Shown here: piece after piece, positions 26,808 through 36,553 of the stretch | Numbering within the stretch: position 1 is the stretch's first letter | Layout: each line of letters begins with the position of its first letter | From: Verrucomicrobiota bacterium | GTDB lineage: Bacteria; Verrucomicrobiota; Verrucomicrobiia; Chthoniobacterales; Chthoniobacteraceae | Direction: 5' to 3' | Length of the DNA: 55,454 bases | Assembly: GCA_009885995.1 (NCBI GenBank) | Contig: VFJQ01000002.1 | Coordinates: 1 to 55,454 of the forward strand | Translations under genes and position numbers: made by a program | Notes under the pieces: generated by a model | The model's database searches: none | What the model was told of the DNA's origin: nothing | The model's input: the letters and a program-made list of their open reading frames with translations, nothing else

Positions 26808-26828
26808 TGCGGATTGCGGATTGCGGAT
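26808..26828. repeat. TGCGGAT tandem repeat (period 7)
   Basis: Three perfect tandem TGCGGAT units at 26808-26814, 26815-26821 and 26822-26828, followed by CGC and a degenerate continuation. They lie between the divergent infA and methyltransferase genes. Similar arrays are common intergenic simple repeats in environmental genomes. Confidence 0.75.
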
Positions 26829-26855
26829 CGCAGGTCGTGGAACCACAAGTCGCGC

Positions 26856-27575
26856 GTGATTCCGCACCTTGCAGACCTAGCTGCCGAACGCGCCGACTTT
26901 GCGCGCGTGCTCGGGGCGATGCGCCAGCTTCAAGCCGCTCCGTTCGATGCGCTCCGGTCGCTGGACTGGCTCGTCGCGCTGATCCGCGAGGTGGGACTCG
27001 TGCCGATCCCCGAGGCGGGCGCGACTTACGCGGGCGAGGAGGATTTCATCAATGGGACGCAGCAGGGGCTCATCCAGCTTCCCCTCGAGTTTGCGCGATG
27101 GCTTCTGCTGCTCGGCGAGCATCGGCCGGCCAGCTATTTGGAAATCGGCTGCTTCAATGGTGCCACGGCTTCGATCGCTGCGGCCTACCTGCGGCGGTTT
27201 GTGCCCGCCGCACGCGTGGTGACGTGCGACGTTTTCCCCGCGTTCATTTTCCATGGGGAGGCAAACGCGCTCGCGCCGATCGAGTATGCGGTCGGGCGCA
27301 CGAGCTTCGATTTCCGCGGGCAGCCGTTTGAAGCTGTCTTCATCGATGGCGATCACAGCTTCGAGTGGGCATGGGCCGACTACGTGAATGTGGGCCGCGC
27401 CGCACGCGTCTGTGCCCTGCACGACGTGAACAATGCGCCCTACGGGGGGATGCACCTCGGCGGTGTGTGCGGGGTGTGGGACCGGATCAAGGCGGAGGAA
27501 GGCGGCGAGTTCGTTGAGATCTTCGAGCATCCGAGCGCGGAGATCATGGGGATCGGCGTGCGTCTGAATGGGTAG
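26856..27575 (+). CDS. Class I SAM-dependent methyltransferase
   Basis: About 239 residues from GTG 26856 ([16 protein letters not shown]). The ATG at 26799 would place the tandem repeat inside the protein, so it is less likely. The Rossmann motif I is [20 protein letters not shown]. Motif II carries VVTCDVFP, and [19 protein letters not shown] resembles Methyltransf_24 proteins, with [11 protein letters not shown] after it. Members often modify small molecules or cell-surface sugars. It diverges from infA and converges with the VTT gene, so it is probably a single-gene unit. The substrate is unknown. Confidence 0.75.
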   Translation: MIPHLADLAAERADFARVLGAMRQLQAAPFDALRSLDWLVALIREVGLVPIPEAGATYAGEEDFINGTQQGLIQLPLEFARWLLLLGEHRPASYLEIGCFNGATASIAAAYLRRFVPAARVVTCDVFPAFIFHGEANALAPIEYAVGRTSFDFRGQPFEAVFIDGDHSFEWAWADYVNVGRAARVCALHDVNNAPYGGMHLGGVCGVWDRIKAEEGGEFVEIFEHPSAEIMGIGVRLNG

Positions 27576-27580
27576 CGTTT

Positions 27581-28201
27581 TCAGCGCAGAAATGGGCGCA
27601 CGATCGCCCACAGGATCGGCGGAACGAGGAGACTGAGGCCCATGGCGAGCTTGGGGTCGTGATGGCCAGCCTCGCCGATGGCGGCATAGACGAAGCCCAT
27701 GGGCACGGAGCCGCAAGCGAGCGCGACGGCGAAGATGCGAACCGGCATTCGCGTGAGTCCGGCGAGGCAGGCGATGACTTCGGGGAGCAATGGCAGCCAG
27801 CGCGAGGCTGCGACGAGCCACGGACCGCTCCGCTGGAAGAGTGACTCATGCGCGGCGAGCGACTCCTCACCGGCGAGGCGAAGCGCGATACCGCGACCGA
27901 ATGCGCGGCACAACGCGTAACCGAGCATGCCCGAAGCAAACGAGCCAGCCGCGCCGATGAGCCCGCCGACCAGCGACCCGTAGAGGTAGCCTGCCGCAGA
28001 GATGACCGGCGTGGCCGGAATCGGCAGGACCAGATCGGACATCAGCAGCATGATGACGGCGAACCAGCCCCACGAACCCCAGCCGTGAATCCACGCCACG
28101 AGCGCATCGCCGCTGAATGAGCGTGCGTAATGTTCGCCCCAAATTGCGAACGGAATCGCGAGGAGCACGGCGAGCCCGACAGCGGTGAGCACGAGGCGCA
28201 T
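27581..28201 (-). CDS. VTT/DedA-type membrane protein (TVP38/TMEM64-like)
   Basis: Integral membrane protein of 206 residues with about five hydrophobic segments. The VTT-domain signature is recognisable: VLPIPATPVISAAGYLYG, then GSFASGMLGYALCRAFGR and ASRWLPLLPEVIACLAGLTR. Family knowledge: VTT proteins act as lipid scramblases or phospholipid transporters (DedA, TMEM41B). It starts 8 bases after the end of argB on the same strand, so it is likely cotranscribed with the arginine genes without an evident functional link. Confidence 0.85.
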   Translation of the reverse strand: MRLVLTAVGLAVLLAIPFAIWGEHYARSFSGDALVAWIHGWGSWGWFAVIMLLMSDLVLPIPATPVISAAGYLYGSLVGGLIGAAGSFASGMLGYALCRAFGRGIALRLAGEESLAAHESLFQRSGPWLVAASRWLPLLPEVIACLAGLTRMPVRIFAVALACGSVPMGFVYAAIGEAGHHDPKLAMGLSLLVPPILWAIVRPFLR

Positions 28202-28209
28202 CGCGAAGC

Positions 28210-29088
28210 CTACGGCACGATCTCGGTCCCGATTCCGGAGTTGGTGAAAATCTCCAACAGCAGCGAGTGCGGCATCCGGCCGTCAATGAAGTGAACCTTC
28301 TTCACGCCCTGCGCGAGCGCGTGCATGGCGCTTTCGACTTTCGGGATCATCCCGCCGTTGATGATTCCTCCTTTGCGAAGACTCTCGATCTCGGCGCGGC
28401 TCACGGTGGGAATGAGCGAGTCGCGATGCGCCGGGTCCCGCATGATGCCGGGCACGTCGGAGAGGTAGATGAATTTCTCTGCCTTCAAGAGCCCCGCGAG
28501 TGTGCCGGCGGCCATGTCTGCGTTGATGTTGAGCACGCACCCCTCCGAATCGCGAGCGAGCGGCGAAATCACCGGGACGATCTCCTGAGCGACGGCGGCC
28601 TGGATCGACGCGAGATTGACGTCGATGACTTCGCCGACGAAGCCGAGGTCAACGGTCTCCTTGCCCTCGGTCTGCGGCGGCAGCTTCTTGCCGACGAGCA
28701 CGGTCTTGCCGTGGATGCCGACGGCGCGACCGCCGAAGTTCTTGATGCTCTGCGCGATGCCGGGGTTGATCTGGTTGTCGAGCACGTCCTCGACGATGCG
28801 GATCGACTCGTCATCGGTGACGCGCAGGCCGTTCACAAAGCGCGGTTTGAGTCCGGCGTCGCGCATCCGCGCGGTGATCGCTTTTCCGCCGCCGTGGATG
28901 AGCACGGGGTTGATGCCGACGGCCTCGAGGAAGACGACATCGCGCAGGAAGCGTTCGACCACTTGATCGTCCTCCATCGCGGCACCGCCATACTTGATGA
29001 CGAAGAGGAGGCCGCGAAATTTCTGGATGAAGGGCAGCGCCTCGATGAGGACTTCGGCGCGCTGCGCGGGCGTGTGCTTGGTCTTCAT
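28210..29088 (-). CDS. argB: Acetylglutamate kinase
   Basis: Protein of 292 residues from ATG 29088 (MKTKHTPAQRAEVLIEALPF), the usual length. It phosphorylates N-acetylglutamate in the second step of arginine synthesis. Motifs: FVIKYGGAAMED (phosphate loop with catalytic Lys), VLIHGGGKAITARM (acetylglutamate site), NINADMAAGTLAGLLKAEK and KVESAMHALAQGVKKVHFID (catalytic lysine region). The start overlaps argJ by 4 bases. An N-terminal helix typical of arginine-inhibited hexameric kinases is present, so feedback control by arginine is likely. Confidence 0.96.
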   Translation of the reverse strand: MKTKHTPAQRAEVLIEALPFIQKFRGLLFVIKYGGAAMEDDQVVERFLRDVVFLEAVGINPVLIHGGGKAITARMRDAGLKPRFVNGLRVTDDESIRIVEDVLDNQINPGIAQSIKNFGGRAVGIHGKTVLVGKKLPPQTEGKETVDLGFVGEVIDVNLASIQAAVAQEIVPVISPLARDSEGCVLNINADMAAGTLAGLLKAEKFIYLSDVPGIMRDPAHRDSLIPTVSRAEIESLRKGGIINGGMIPKVESAMHALAQGVKKVHFIDGRMPHSLLLEIFTNSGIGTEIVP

Positions 29089-30293
29089 TCGCCCATGTTG
29101 AGCTTCACATAATCGACGCTCAGGTCGGTCGTGAAGACGCTGTATTCCGCGGAGCCCATGTGCAGGTCGATGCAGATGGAGAAGCGGCGTCCGCTGACGA
29201 TTTCCTGGAGCTTGGTGAACGGCGTCTTGCTTGCCATGCCGCCTTTCACGCCGAGCACGCCATCGTAGTAGATGTCTACGAGTTCCTCCCGCATCTTCGC
29301 GCCGCTGTAGCCGACAGCGTCCATGAGCCGGCCCCAGTTCGGGTCGCCGCCGAACCACGCGCACTTCACGAGGTTCGAGTTGGCTACGGCTTCGGCCGCG
29401 CGCCGTGCGTCGCTGTAGGTCGCACCGCCGTGAACGTGGACTTCGATGAACTTCGTCACGCCTTCACCGTCCTCGACGATCATGCGGGCGAGGTGCTTGG
29501 TGATGTGGTCGAGGCTGCGCTGGAAGTCCTTGAACGCGGGCGTGCCGTAGCGCAGCGGTTTGTTGCCGGCCTGGCCGTTGGCGAGCATGAGCACGGTGTC
29601 GTTGGTGCTCATGTCGCCGTCGATGGTGATGCGGTTGAAGCTCTGCTCGACCGACACGCTGAGCGCGCGCTGGAGCAACTTCTTGTCGATCGCGGCGTCG
29701 GTGGTGATGAAGCACAGCATCGTCGCCATGTTCGGGTCGATCATCCCGGCTCCCTTGGCGATCCCGCCGATGCGGACCAGCGTGCCGTCGAGATCGACTT
29801 CGACAGCGATTTCCTTCGTCCGTGTGTCGCTCGTCATGATCGCGTTCGCCGCGGCGAGGCTGCCGCGTTCCGAGCACGCGGCGGGCAGGCCGGCGATGGT
29901 CGTCTTGATCTTGTCGATCGGCAGTTGCACGCCGATGCGGCCCGTCGAGCACACGAGCACCTGCCGATCCTTGAGCCCGAGCGCATCGGCTGTCGTGCTC
30001 GCCATGCGCTTGGCATTTTCGATGCCCTTGATGCCGGTGCAGGCGTTGGCGTTTCCCGCATTGGCGATGATCGCACGCACGTCGGAAGAGCGCACGTGCA
30101 TCATCGACACGCGCACGGGCGCGGCCTTCACGCGATTCGTCGTGAAGGTGCCCGCAGCGGCGCACGGCTCGGTGCTGTAGATGAGCGCGATGTCCGGGCG
30201 ATCCGGATTACTGGCCTTGATCCCGCAGTAAGCACTGCCGGCAAGGAAGCCACGCGAGGCGGTCACGCCGCCGGAAATTTCTGTGTAGGACAT
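29085..30293 (-). CDS. argJ: Glutamate N-acetyltransferase / ornithine acetyltransferase
   Basis: Protein of 402 residues. ArgJ moves the acetyl group from acetylornithine to glutamate, recycling it in arginine synthesis. It cuts itself into two chains before the Thr of the ATML motif, here in KGAGMIDPNMATMLCF. Other motifs are TNRVKAAPV, IIANAGNANACTG and CSTGRIGVQLPIDKI. The C-terminus ends DLSVDYVKLNMGE. Whether it also uses acetyl-CoA (bifunctional form) cannot be told. The operon order is argC, argJ, argB, with an 82-base gap after argC and a 4-base overlap with argB. Confidence 0.96.
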   Translation of the reverse strand: MSYTEISGGVTASRGFLAGSAYCGIKASNPDRPDIALIYSTEPCAAAGTFTTNRVKAAPVRVSMMHVRSSDVRAIIANAGNANACTGIKGIENAKRMASTTADALGLKDRQVLVCSTGRIGVQLPIDKIKTTIAGLPAACSERGSLAAANAIMTSDTRTKEIAVEVDLDGTLVRIGGIAKGAGMIDPNMATMLCFITTDAAIDKKLLQRALSVSVEQSFNRITIDGDMSTNDTVLMLANGQAGNKPLRYGTPAFKDFQRSLDHITKHLARMIVEDGEGVTKFIEVHVHGGATYSDARRAAEAVANSNLVKCAWFGGDPNWGRLMDAVGYSGAKMREELVDIYYDGVLGVKGGMASKTPFTKLQEIVSGRRFSICIDLHMGSAEYSVFTTDLSVDYVKLNMGE

Positions 30294-30375
30294 GTGTCAG
30301 ACGGAAAACGAACGAGTGAAAAGCAGAACGAATCCCGTGCCCGGCGACTAGTGTCTTTTGCGGAAAAATTTTACG

Positions 30376-31413
30376 CTAGAGCAAGCCCGTCGTTTCCGAC
30401 CAGCCGCACATTGCATTGAGACACTGCACAGCCTGGCCGGCGGCGCCCTTCACGAGGTTGTCCTCCGCACTCAGCAGCACGAGCCGACCGGTGCGCGTGT
30501 CGTGACGCCACGCGATGTCGATGAAGTTGGTGAACGTGACATTCTTCGTATCCGGCAGCGCGCCATCGGTGAGCAGTCGCACGAACGGCTCGGCACCGTA
30601 GGTCTCGCGGTAAGCATTCTCGATGTGCCACGCCTCGATGCCCTCTGCCGGCGCGCAGTAGATCGTCGTGTGGATGCCGCGGTTCACGGGGATGAGGTGC
30701 GGGGTGAAGTTGATCGTGACCTTCTCCCGCGCTGCGTCGGAAAGCTCCTGCTCGATCTCCGAAAGATGCCGATGCTTCGGCACGCTGTAGGCGCGCACGC
30801 TCTCATTGCACTCGGCGAAAAGGTAATCGGTCTTCGCATTCCGCCCCGCGCCGCTTAAGCCGCTGAGGCTGCTGACCACGATTGTGTGCGGCTTCACCAG
30901 CCCGCGCTGGAGCAGCGGCACGAGCGGGATGAGAACGCTCGTCGGGTAGCATCCTGGGCAGGCCACGAGCTGCGCGTCGCGGATTTTCGCCCGGTGGATC
31001 TCCGGCAGTCCATATACGCTCGTCGCAGCGAGTTCCGGCGCGTGATGTTTCTCGCCATAGAACTCCTCGTAGATCACTGGATCCTTGATGCGGAAGTCCG
31101 CGCTGAGGTCGAGCACGCGCAAGCCCCCGGCGACGAGCGGCTTTGCAAACTCCGTGGCCACGCCGTGCGGGAGCGCGAGGAAGACGAAGCGCGCGCCGCT
31201 CGCGGTGACCGCCTCGACGGTCGAATCGACGAACTTCAGCGCCGAGTAGCGCGTGCCGGCAAACTTCGGATACACGTTTGCGAGCGGCTGACCGGCGGCC
31301 TGTCGCGAGGTGAGCGCGACGAGTTCGACCTGCGGATGCCGCGTGAGCAGTCGCACGAGTTCCTCACCCGAGTAACCGCTGGCGCCGATGACGGCGACTT
31401 TTTCGATGTTCAT
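30376..31413 (-). CDS. argC: N-acetyl-gamma-glutamyl-phosphate reductase
   Basis: Protein of 345 residues from ATG 31413 (MNIEKVAVIGASGYSGEELV), which gives the canonical NADP-binding start. The active-site cysteine is in VACPGCYPTSVLIPL, and GLSGAGRNAKTDYLF and NFTPHLIPVNRGIHTTIYC are family signatures. It reduces the product of ArgB to the semialdehyde. It is the first gene of argCJB, so the operon promoter should lie in the 102 bases between it and the divergent tRNA-Pro gene. Confidence 0.96.
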   Translation of the reverse strand: MNIEKVAVIGASGYSGEELVRLLTRHPQVELVALTSRQAAGQPLANVYPKFAGTRYSALKFVDSTVEAVTASGARFVFLALPHGVATEFAKPLVAGGLRVLDLSADFRIKDPVIYEEFYGEKHHAPELAATSVYGLPEIHRAKIRDAQLVACPGCYPTSVLIPLVPLLQRGLVKPHTIVVSSLSGLSGAGRNAKTDYLFAECNESVRAYSVPKHRHLSEIEQELSDAAREKVTINFTPHLIPVNRGIHTTIYCAPAEGIEAWHIENAYRETYGAEPFVRLLTDGALPDTKNVTFTNFIDIAWRHDTRTGRLVLLSAEDNLVKGAAGQAVQCLNAMCGWSETTGLL

Positions 31414-31515
31414 GGCGCGAAGATGCGGCGCGCGCCGCGGAGTGAAAACCAAATCCGCGGAAAATTCCGCTTTGCCAACCCGCGGACGCGGTTACGATGC
31501 GCGCCCTCCGAAAGT

Positions 31516-31592
31516 CGGGCCGTAGTTCAGCTTGGTAGAACGCTTGAATGGGGTTCAAGAGGTCGAGAGTTCGAATCTCTCCGGCCCGACCA
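31516..31592 (+). tRNA. tRNA-Pro (anticodon GGG)
   Basis: Acceptor CGGGCCG/CGGCCCG, D arm GTTCAGC...GTAGAAC, anticodon stem CTTGA/TCAAG around the loop ATGGGGT (anticodon GGG), T stem GAGAG/CTCTC with loop TTCGAAT, discriminator A and encoded CCA at 31590-31592. C1 opposite G72 is the bacterial tRNA-Pro identity pair. It is 77 bases long. Confidence 0.94.
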
Positions 31593-31687
31593 TCGGCGAG
31601 ATAGGCGATACCCGCTGACAAATCGATGACTTGGGCTTGTGCCCGAATCGTGCCTAAAAAGCTGACTGCCGTCGCTACTGCCAATCC

Positions 31688-33577
31688 ATGCTTCCCGTTA
31701 CCGTTCAGCAGGCCTTTGCCTTCGCGCAGCAACATCACCAAGCGGGGCGGTTGGCGGAGGCCGAGGGGCTCTACCGGCAGATCCTCGCGGTGGCACCGCA
31801 GCACCTGGATGCACTGCATTTTCTCGGAGTGATCGCGGCGCACACCGGGAGGAGCGAAGAGGGGATGGAGATGATCCGGCGATCGATCGCGTCCGATCCA
31901 CGGAACTCCGCATATCATGACAATCTCGGCACGGTCTTTCGGGAGCAGGGGCGGGTGGAAGAGGCGCTCGCGTGCAGCCAGCGCGCGCTGGCGCTAAACC
32001 CGAACGAAGCAGCAACGCACAACAATCTCGGCAACGCCTTGCGCGATGTGGGCAGGGTGGCGGAAGCCATCGCCTGCTACGAGCGGGCGCTGACGCTCGC
32101 GCCTGATTACGCCGATGCCTTGAACAACTGGGGCATGTCGCTCAGGAGCGTGGGCCGACTGGAGGAGGCGCTCGCCGCTCACCGCAGGGTGCTAGTGCTC
32201 GCGCCGGGCTGCGCGCAGGCCCATCTGGGCGTGGGCCATGCGCTGGCGGACCTCGGTTCGGCGCGGGAGGCAGACGCGGAATATCGCCGGGCGCTGGTGC
32301 TCAGGCCGGGCTGGGCGGATGCACACAGCGCGGTGCTGCTGAATCTCCATTACCTCGCCGACGTCGCGGCAGAGACGATGAGTGCGGAGCATCTGCGCTG
32401 GGACGAAGCCCACGCGCGACCGCTGTGGCAGGGTTTGGAGCCGCACGCAAACGATCCGACCACGGGGCGGCGCTTGCGCGTCGGCTATGTATCGCCCGAC
32501 TTCCGCTCCCACCCGGTGGGCTACTTCATCGAGAATCTGCTCGCCAGCCATGATCGCGCGCAAGTGGAGGTGTTTTGTTATTCCAACTCGCATCGATCGG
32601 ATGCCGTCACCACGCGGCTCCGAGCGCACGCCAGCCACTGGCGCACGATCATGGGGCAAAGCGACGCGCGAACGTCCGCGCTCATTCGCGAGGATGAGAT
32701 CGATATCCTCGTGGATCTGGCCGGTCACACGGCGGATAACCGGTTGCTGGTCTTTGCCCGCAAGCCCGCGCCGGTGCAGGTGACATATCTCGGCTACTGC
32801 GATACCACGGGGCTGGGGACGATGGATTACCGTATCACCGACCGACACGCGGACCCGCCCGGCACCACCGAGCGCTTTCACACGGAGCGCCTCGTGCGCC
32901 TGCCTAAATGCGCGTGGTGCTATTCCCCACCGGAAACTGCGCCGGTTGTCGCGCCTCTGCCCGCGCTGCAGTCCGATGTGCTGACCTTTGGCTCCTTCAA
33001 TACGCTGGCAAAGATCAACGACGAGGTGCTCGCGCTTTGGGGCGACATCCTGCGGCGGATCCCCGGCTCGCGCCTCCTGCTCAAGTCGGCTGCGCTCGGT
33101 GAGGATCGCGCGCGACAGCGGATCGTGGAGGAACTCGCCCGCGGCGGGATCGCCAGCGACCGCATTGAATTCTCCGGCTGGCAGCCTTCACTCGCCGCCC
33201 ATCTCGATACTTACCGCCGCGTGGACATCGCGCTCGATCCCTTCCCCTATCACGGCACCACCACCACATGCGAAGCGCTCTGGATGGGTGTGCCCGTGGT
33301 GACGCTGGCCGGTGCACACCATGCTGCCCGCGTCGGTGCAAGTCTGCTCCATGCTGTGGGACTCGATAGCCTCGTCGCTCACGACCGCCTCGAATACGCG
33401 GAGATCGCTGTCCGGCTTGCCTGCGATCTGCCCCTGCTCGCCAGACTACGTTTCACGCTTCGCGATCGGATGAAAGGGTCGCCACTGTTGGACGCGCCAA
33501 CTTTCGCCCGGTGCATGGAGGTCGCTTACCGGGAGATGTGGCGGGCGTGGTGCGAGAAGCAGGCGGGTGTCAAATGA
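31688..33577 (+). CDS. TPR protein O-GlcNAc transferase-like (GT41)
   Basis: Protein of 629 residues. About six tetratricopeptide repeats fill residues 1-230 (for example NLGNALRDVGRVAEAIACYE). A GT41 catalytic region follows: RLRVGYVSPDFRSHPVGYFI, DILVDLAGHTADNRL, PAPVQVTYLGYCDTTG, FGSFNTLAKINDEVLALW and DPFPYHGTTTTCEALWMGVP. These match the SPINDLY/OGT family, which puts GlcNAc or other sugars on Ser/Thr of proteins; in bacteria the targets are often surface proteins. The catalytic His is most likely in GYVSPDFRSHPVGY. It is the intact paralogue of the decayed gene at 18779-19494, with which it shares a 29-base identical stretch near the start. It lies after tRNA-Pro with no clear partner. 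Confidence 0.9.
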   Translation: MLPVTVQQAFAFAQQHHQAGRLAEAEGLYRQILAVAPQHLDALHFLGVIAAHTGRSEEGMEMIRRSIASDPRNSAYHDNLGTVFREQGRVEEALACSQRALALNPNEAATHNNLGNALRDVGRVAEAIACYERALTLAPDYADALNNWGMSLRSVGRLEEALAAHRRVLVLAPGCAQAHLGVGHALADLGSAREADAEYRRALVLRPGWADAHSAVLLNLHYLADVAAETMSAEHLRWDEAHARPLWQGLEPHANDPTTGRRLRVGYVSPDFRSHPVGYFIENLLASHDRAQVEVFCYSNSHRSDAVTTRLRAHASHWRTIMGQSDARTSALIREDEIDILVDLAGHTADNRLLVFARKPAPVQVTYLGYCDTTGLGTMDYRITDRHADPPGTTERFHTERLVRLPKCAWCYSPPETAPVVAPLPALQSDVLTFGSFNTLAKINDEVLALWGDILRRIPGSRLLLKSAALGEDRARQRIVEELARGGIASDRIEFSGWQPSLAAHLDTYRRVDIALDPFPYHGTTTTCEALWMGVPVVTLAGAHHAARVGASLLHAVGLDSLVAHDRLEYAEIAVRLACDLPLLARLRFTLRDRMKGSPLLDAPTFARCMEVAYREMWRAWCEKQAGVK

Positions 33578-33607
33578 AGGATGGCGCCGCGGGATGGCCC
33601 GATCGCC

Positions 33608-34369
33608 TCAAGGCTTTTCCTTTGGAGCAGGTTCGGCAGCTTCGTCGGGCACGGGCGGCGTCGGAGCTGCCGGATCGAGGGGCGCGAGGCTCTCGCCGCC
33701 ACGCAAGGCCACGACCGAAACGTCGTCAAAGTAGATCGCGCCATCGGTGACTCCGGGCACTTTGTCGGTTTCCCAGCGCACCGTGACCTTCATGAAAGCC
33801 GCATCCTCTGGCGTGCGAACGATGCGGAAGTATTCCGTCCACTTGGTCGAGAAGAACATCAGCCGGTCGAGGCTGCCGGGGATCATCTGCGTGCCGTAGT
33901 CGCTTCGATCGCACTGCGTCTCGGGGTCCGAGGTGAAATACTCGAACTCGAGCTTCATCAGCGGACGTCGCTGGTCGAGGGAGAGCGGGCGCTTCGAGTC
34001 GATGCGGCCCCAAAGGGCGAACCGATAGAGGTGACCTGCCTTGACCGGCAGAATGTCGGTCATGAGAAACGAGCGCCGTTGCACGCTGACTTCCTTGAAG
34101 TCGATGAAGATCGACTGCTTGCCGGTGCGCGCGAATTGGTTCGTCATTCCGACGACGAGTTCGCCGCCGGATTTCTCCTGCGATCGCGCCTCGACGTGAA
34201 ACTGCGTCCACGAGGTCGTGCCCTCGGCGGCGAGCGCCGGGTTTGCGCCGTCACGTTCGCTCGTGCGCGCGGAGATGACCGGCTCCTCGAAGCTCGGGTT
34301 CTTGATCAAGCTGGCGTCTTGCGCCGATGCAGCCAGCGAGCAGGCGAGGAGCAAGGCGAGCGGTTTCAT
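33608..34369 (-). CDS. Secreted beta-sandwich (CBM-like) protein
   Basis: Protein of 253 residues with a signal peptide (MKPLALLLACSLAASAQ). The mature protein opens with LIKNPSFEEPV and closes its folded part with GAIYFDDVSVVALRGG. NPSFEE at the start and YFDDVSV at the end are the hallmark of galactose-binding-like or CBM4/9-type jelly-roll domains. A Pro/Glu-rich tail of about 30 residues follows. It probably binds carbohydrate outside the cytoplasm, but no enzyme domain is attached. It is preceded on the same strand by transketolase, ending 41 bases upstream. Confidence 0.72.
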   Translation of the reverse strand: MKPLALLLACSLAASAQDASLIKNPSFEEPVISARTSERDGANPALAAEGTTSWTQFHVEARSQEKSGGELVVGMTNQFARTGKQSIFIDFKEVSVQRRSFLMTDILPVKAGHLYRFALWGRIDSKRPLSLDQRRPLMKLEFEYFTSDPETQCDRSDYGTQMIPGSLDRLMFFSTKWTEYFRIVRTPEDAAFMKVTVRWETDKVPGVTDGAIYFDDVSVVALRGGESLAPLDPAAPTPPVPDEAAEPAPKEKP

Positions 34370-34410
34370 CGAGGGACGCTAAGCCTTGATCGCGCGCGCT
34401 GGCAAATGGC

Positions 34411-36399
34411 TCAACCGAGCGACTTCACCGCATCGACGACGGACTGCGCGGTGATGCCGAGCTTCTCCATTACCTGGTTGCCCGGCGCGCTGATGCCGAA
34501 GCGGTCGATGGCGACGATCTTGCCGTCGAGGCCGACGTATTTATACCACGAGGCGCTGATGCCCGCTTCGATCGCGACGCGCTTGCGGCACGACGGCGGG
34601 AGCACTTCGTCTTTGTAAGCCTGCGGCTGCGCATCGAAGCGCTCGAAGCACGGCACGCTGACGACGCGCACTCCGTCGCCGAGCGTCTTCGCGGCGGCGA
34701 CGACGTGCTGGAGTTCGCTGCCGCAGCTCATGAGGATCGCCTTGAGCGCGCCGGTTTCTTTCACGGCGATGTAGGCGCCCTTGAGCACGCCTTCGCGGCG
34801 CGTCTGGACCGGGATGTCGTTGAGCATCGGCACGGCCTGGCGCGAGAGCGCGATGAGCGTGGGGCCGGTGAGTTTTTGCAGCGCGGCCACGAAGGCGCCC
34901 GCAGTCTCCTCCGGATCGCCCGGACGCATCACGTCGAGGTTCGGGATGATGCGCAGTCCAGCGACGGTCTCGACCGGCTGATGCGTCGGGCCGTCTTCAC
35001 CCACGCCGACGGAGTCGTGCGTGTAGATATAGATGACCGGCAGGCGCGAGAGCGCGGCGAGGCGCATCGCGGGGCGCGAGTAGTCGGCGAAGACGAGGAA
35101 GGTCGCGACGCTCGGGCGGAAGATGCCGTCGTAGGCGAAGCCATTCGCGATGCCGGCCATCGCGTGCTCGCGGATGCCGAAGCGGATGTTGCGCCCGCCC
35201 CAGTTCGACGGGTTGAAGTCCTTGTCGCAATTGATGTAGTTGAGCGTCGAGCCGTAGAGATCGGCGCTGCCGCCGATGAGGCTCGGGATGGCCTGCGCGA
35301 GCGGCTGGAGCACGTCGCTGCCGGCCTTGCGCGTGGCGATCTTGGCGTCGGCGGGGAAGGCCGGGATGAGGCTGAAGAGATCGGCGGGCAGATTGTTCTC
35401 GATTGCGTCGGTCAGCTCCTTGTCGCGCTTCGGATGCGCGGCCTGCCAGACTTGGTAAAGGCCCTGCCACTCCTCGAAGGTATCGACGAGCTTGCGCTTG
35501 TGCTCCTCGAAATAAGCGCGCGTCTCCGGCGACACGTAGAAATGTTCCTCCGGCAGCCCGATCGATTTCCGCGCGGCGTCGATGAACTTCGCCCCGCCTT
35601 CGCCGTGCGCCTTGCTCGTGCCGGCGACTTCCGCGATGCCTTTGCCGATAATCGTCCTCGCGATGATGAGCTGCGGCTTGCCGACATTCGTCTTCGCCTG
35701 CTCGAAGGCCTTGTGAATGGCGACGAGGTCGTGCCCATCCACGGTCTGCACTTCCCAACCGATCGCGGTGAATTTCGCGGCTGCGTTTTCGCTCTGCGAC
35801 TTGTCCGCCATCGCATCGAGCGTCACGTCGTTCGAGTCGTAGAAGAGGATGAGGTTATCGAGCTTGTAGTGCGCCGCGAAGCTGACCGACTCGAGCGCCA
35901 CGCCTTCCTGCAAACAGCCGTCGCCCGCGAGGCAGACGATGTGGTTGTCGAGGATCTTGTAGATCTCCGTGTTGTAGCGCTCCGCTGCCATCTTCTGCGA
36001 GACGGCGATGCCGACCGCGTTGCTCACGCCCTGTCCGAGCGGGCCCGTCGTGGCTTCGACGCCTTCGGTTTCAAACTGCTCCGGGTGCCCCGGTGTGTGC
36101 GAACCCATCGCGCGGAATTTCTTCACCTCATCGAGCGTCACGAGCGCGTAGCCCGCGAGGTGCAGCCACGAGTAGAGGAACATCGAGCCGTGCCCCGCGC
36201 TGAGCACGAAGCGGTCGCGATTGATCCAGGCGGGTTCCTGCGGGTTGTAGCGCAGCGCGTGGCCGAAAAGAACGGCGCCGATTTCCGCGCAGCCGAGCGG
36301 CAGGCCGAGGTGGCCGGAGGAGCACGTGTGGACGGCGTCCATGGCAAGTCCGCGAGCTTCGTTTGCTGCGCGGGAGAGTGAGGTAGTGTCGATGTTCAT
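34411..36399 (-). CDS. tkt: Transketolase
   Basis: Protein of 662 residues from ATG 36399 ([20 protein letters not shown]), the standard length. It moves two-carbon units between sugar phosphates in the pentose-phosphate pathway with thiamine diphosphate. Motifs: [20 protein letters not shown], the TPP-binding [20 protein letters not shown] leading to DSNDVTLD, and in the second half [18 protein letters not shown]. The C-terminal domain contains [19 protein letters not shown]. The open frame extends further upstream but the extra part is compositionally unlike a transketolase. It diverges from the gene at 36554. Confidence 0.96.
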   Translation of the reverse strand: MNIDTTSLSRAANEARGLAMDAVHTCSSGHLGLPLGCAEIGAVLFGHALRYNPQEPAWINRDRFVLSAGHGSMFLYSWLHLAGYALVTLDEVKKFRAMGSHTPGHPEQFETEGVEATTGPLGQGVSNAVGIAVSQKMAAERYNTEIYKILDNHIVCLAGDGCLQEGVALESVSFAAHYKLDNLILFYDSNDVTLDAMADKSQSENAAAKFTAIGWEVQTVDGHDLVAIHKAFEQAKTNVGKPQLIIARTIIGKGIAEVAGTSKAHGEGGAKFIDAARKSIGLPEEHFYVSPETRAYFEEHKRKLVDTFEEWQGLYQVWQAAHPKRDKELTDAIENNLPADLFSLIPAFPADAKIATRKAGSDVLQPLAQAIPSLIGGSADLYGSTLNYINCDKDFNPSNWGGRNIRFGIREHAMAGIANGFAYDGIFRPSVATFLVFADYSRPAMRLAALSRLPVIYIYTHDSVGVGEDGPTHQPVETVAGLRIIPNLDVMRPGDPEETAGAFVAALQKLTGPTLIALSRQAVPMLNDIPVQTRREGVLKGAYIAVKETGALKAILMSCGSELQHVVAAAKTLGDGVRVVSVPCFERFDAQPQAYKDEVLPPSCRKRVAIEAGISASWYKYVGLDGKIVAIDRFGISAPGNQVMEKLGITAQSVVDAVKSLG

Positions 36400-36553
36400 A
36401 GGTTCGTGTCGGTGGAAAGGGTCGTGAGGGTGAGGGGCGCGCTGCGCGAAGTCAAGGGGGGCGGTTTGATGGCAGGAAATTTGCATTCGACAGCCGGCGC
36501 CGCTGGCGGCGAAATGCCCGCCGTGCGACCGCTGAACCCAATCATCTCGGCCT

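Noticed and set aside
31516..31592. tRNA-Pro as an attachment site for the island
   Set aside because: The island starts 9 kb away and no repeat of the tRNA 3' end was noticed near 40.9 kb.
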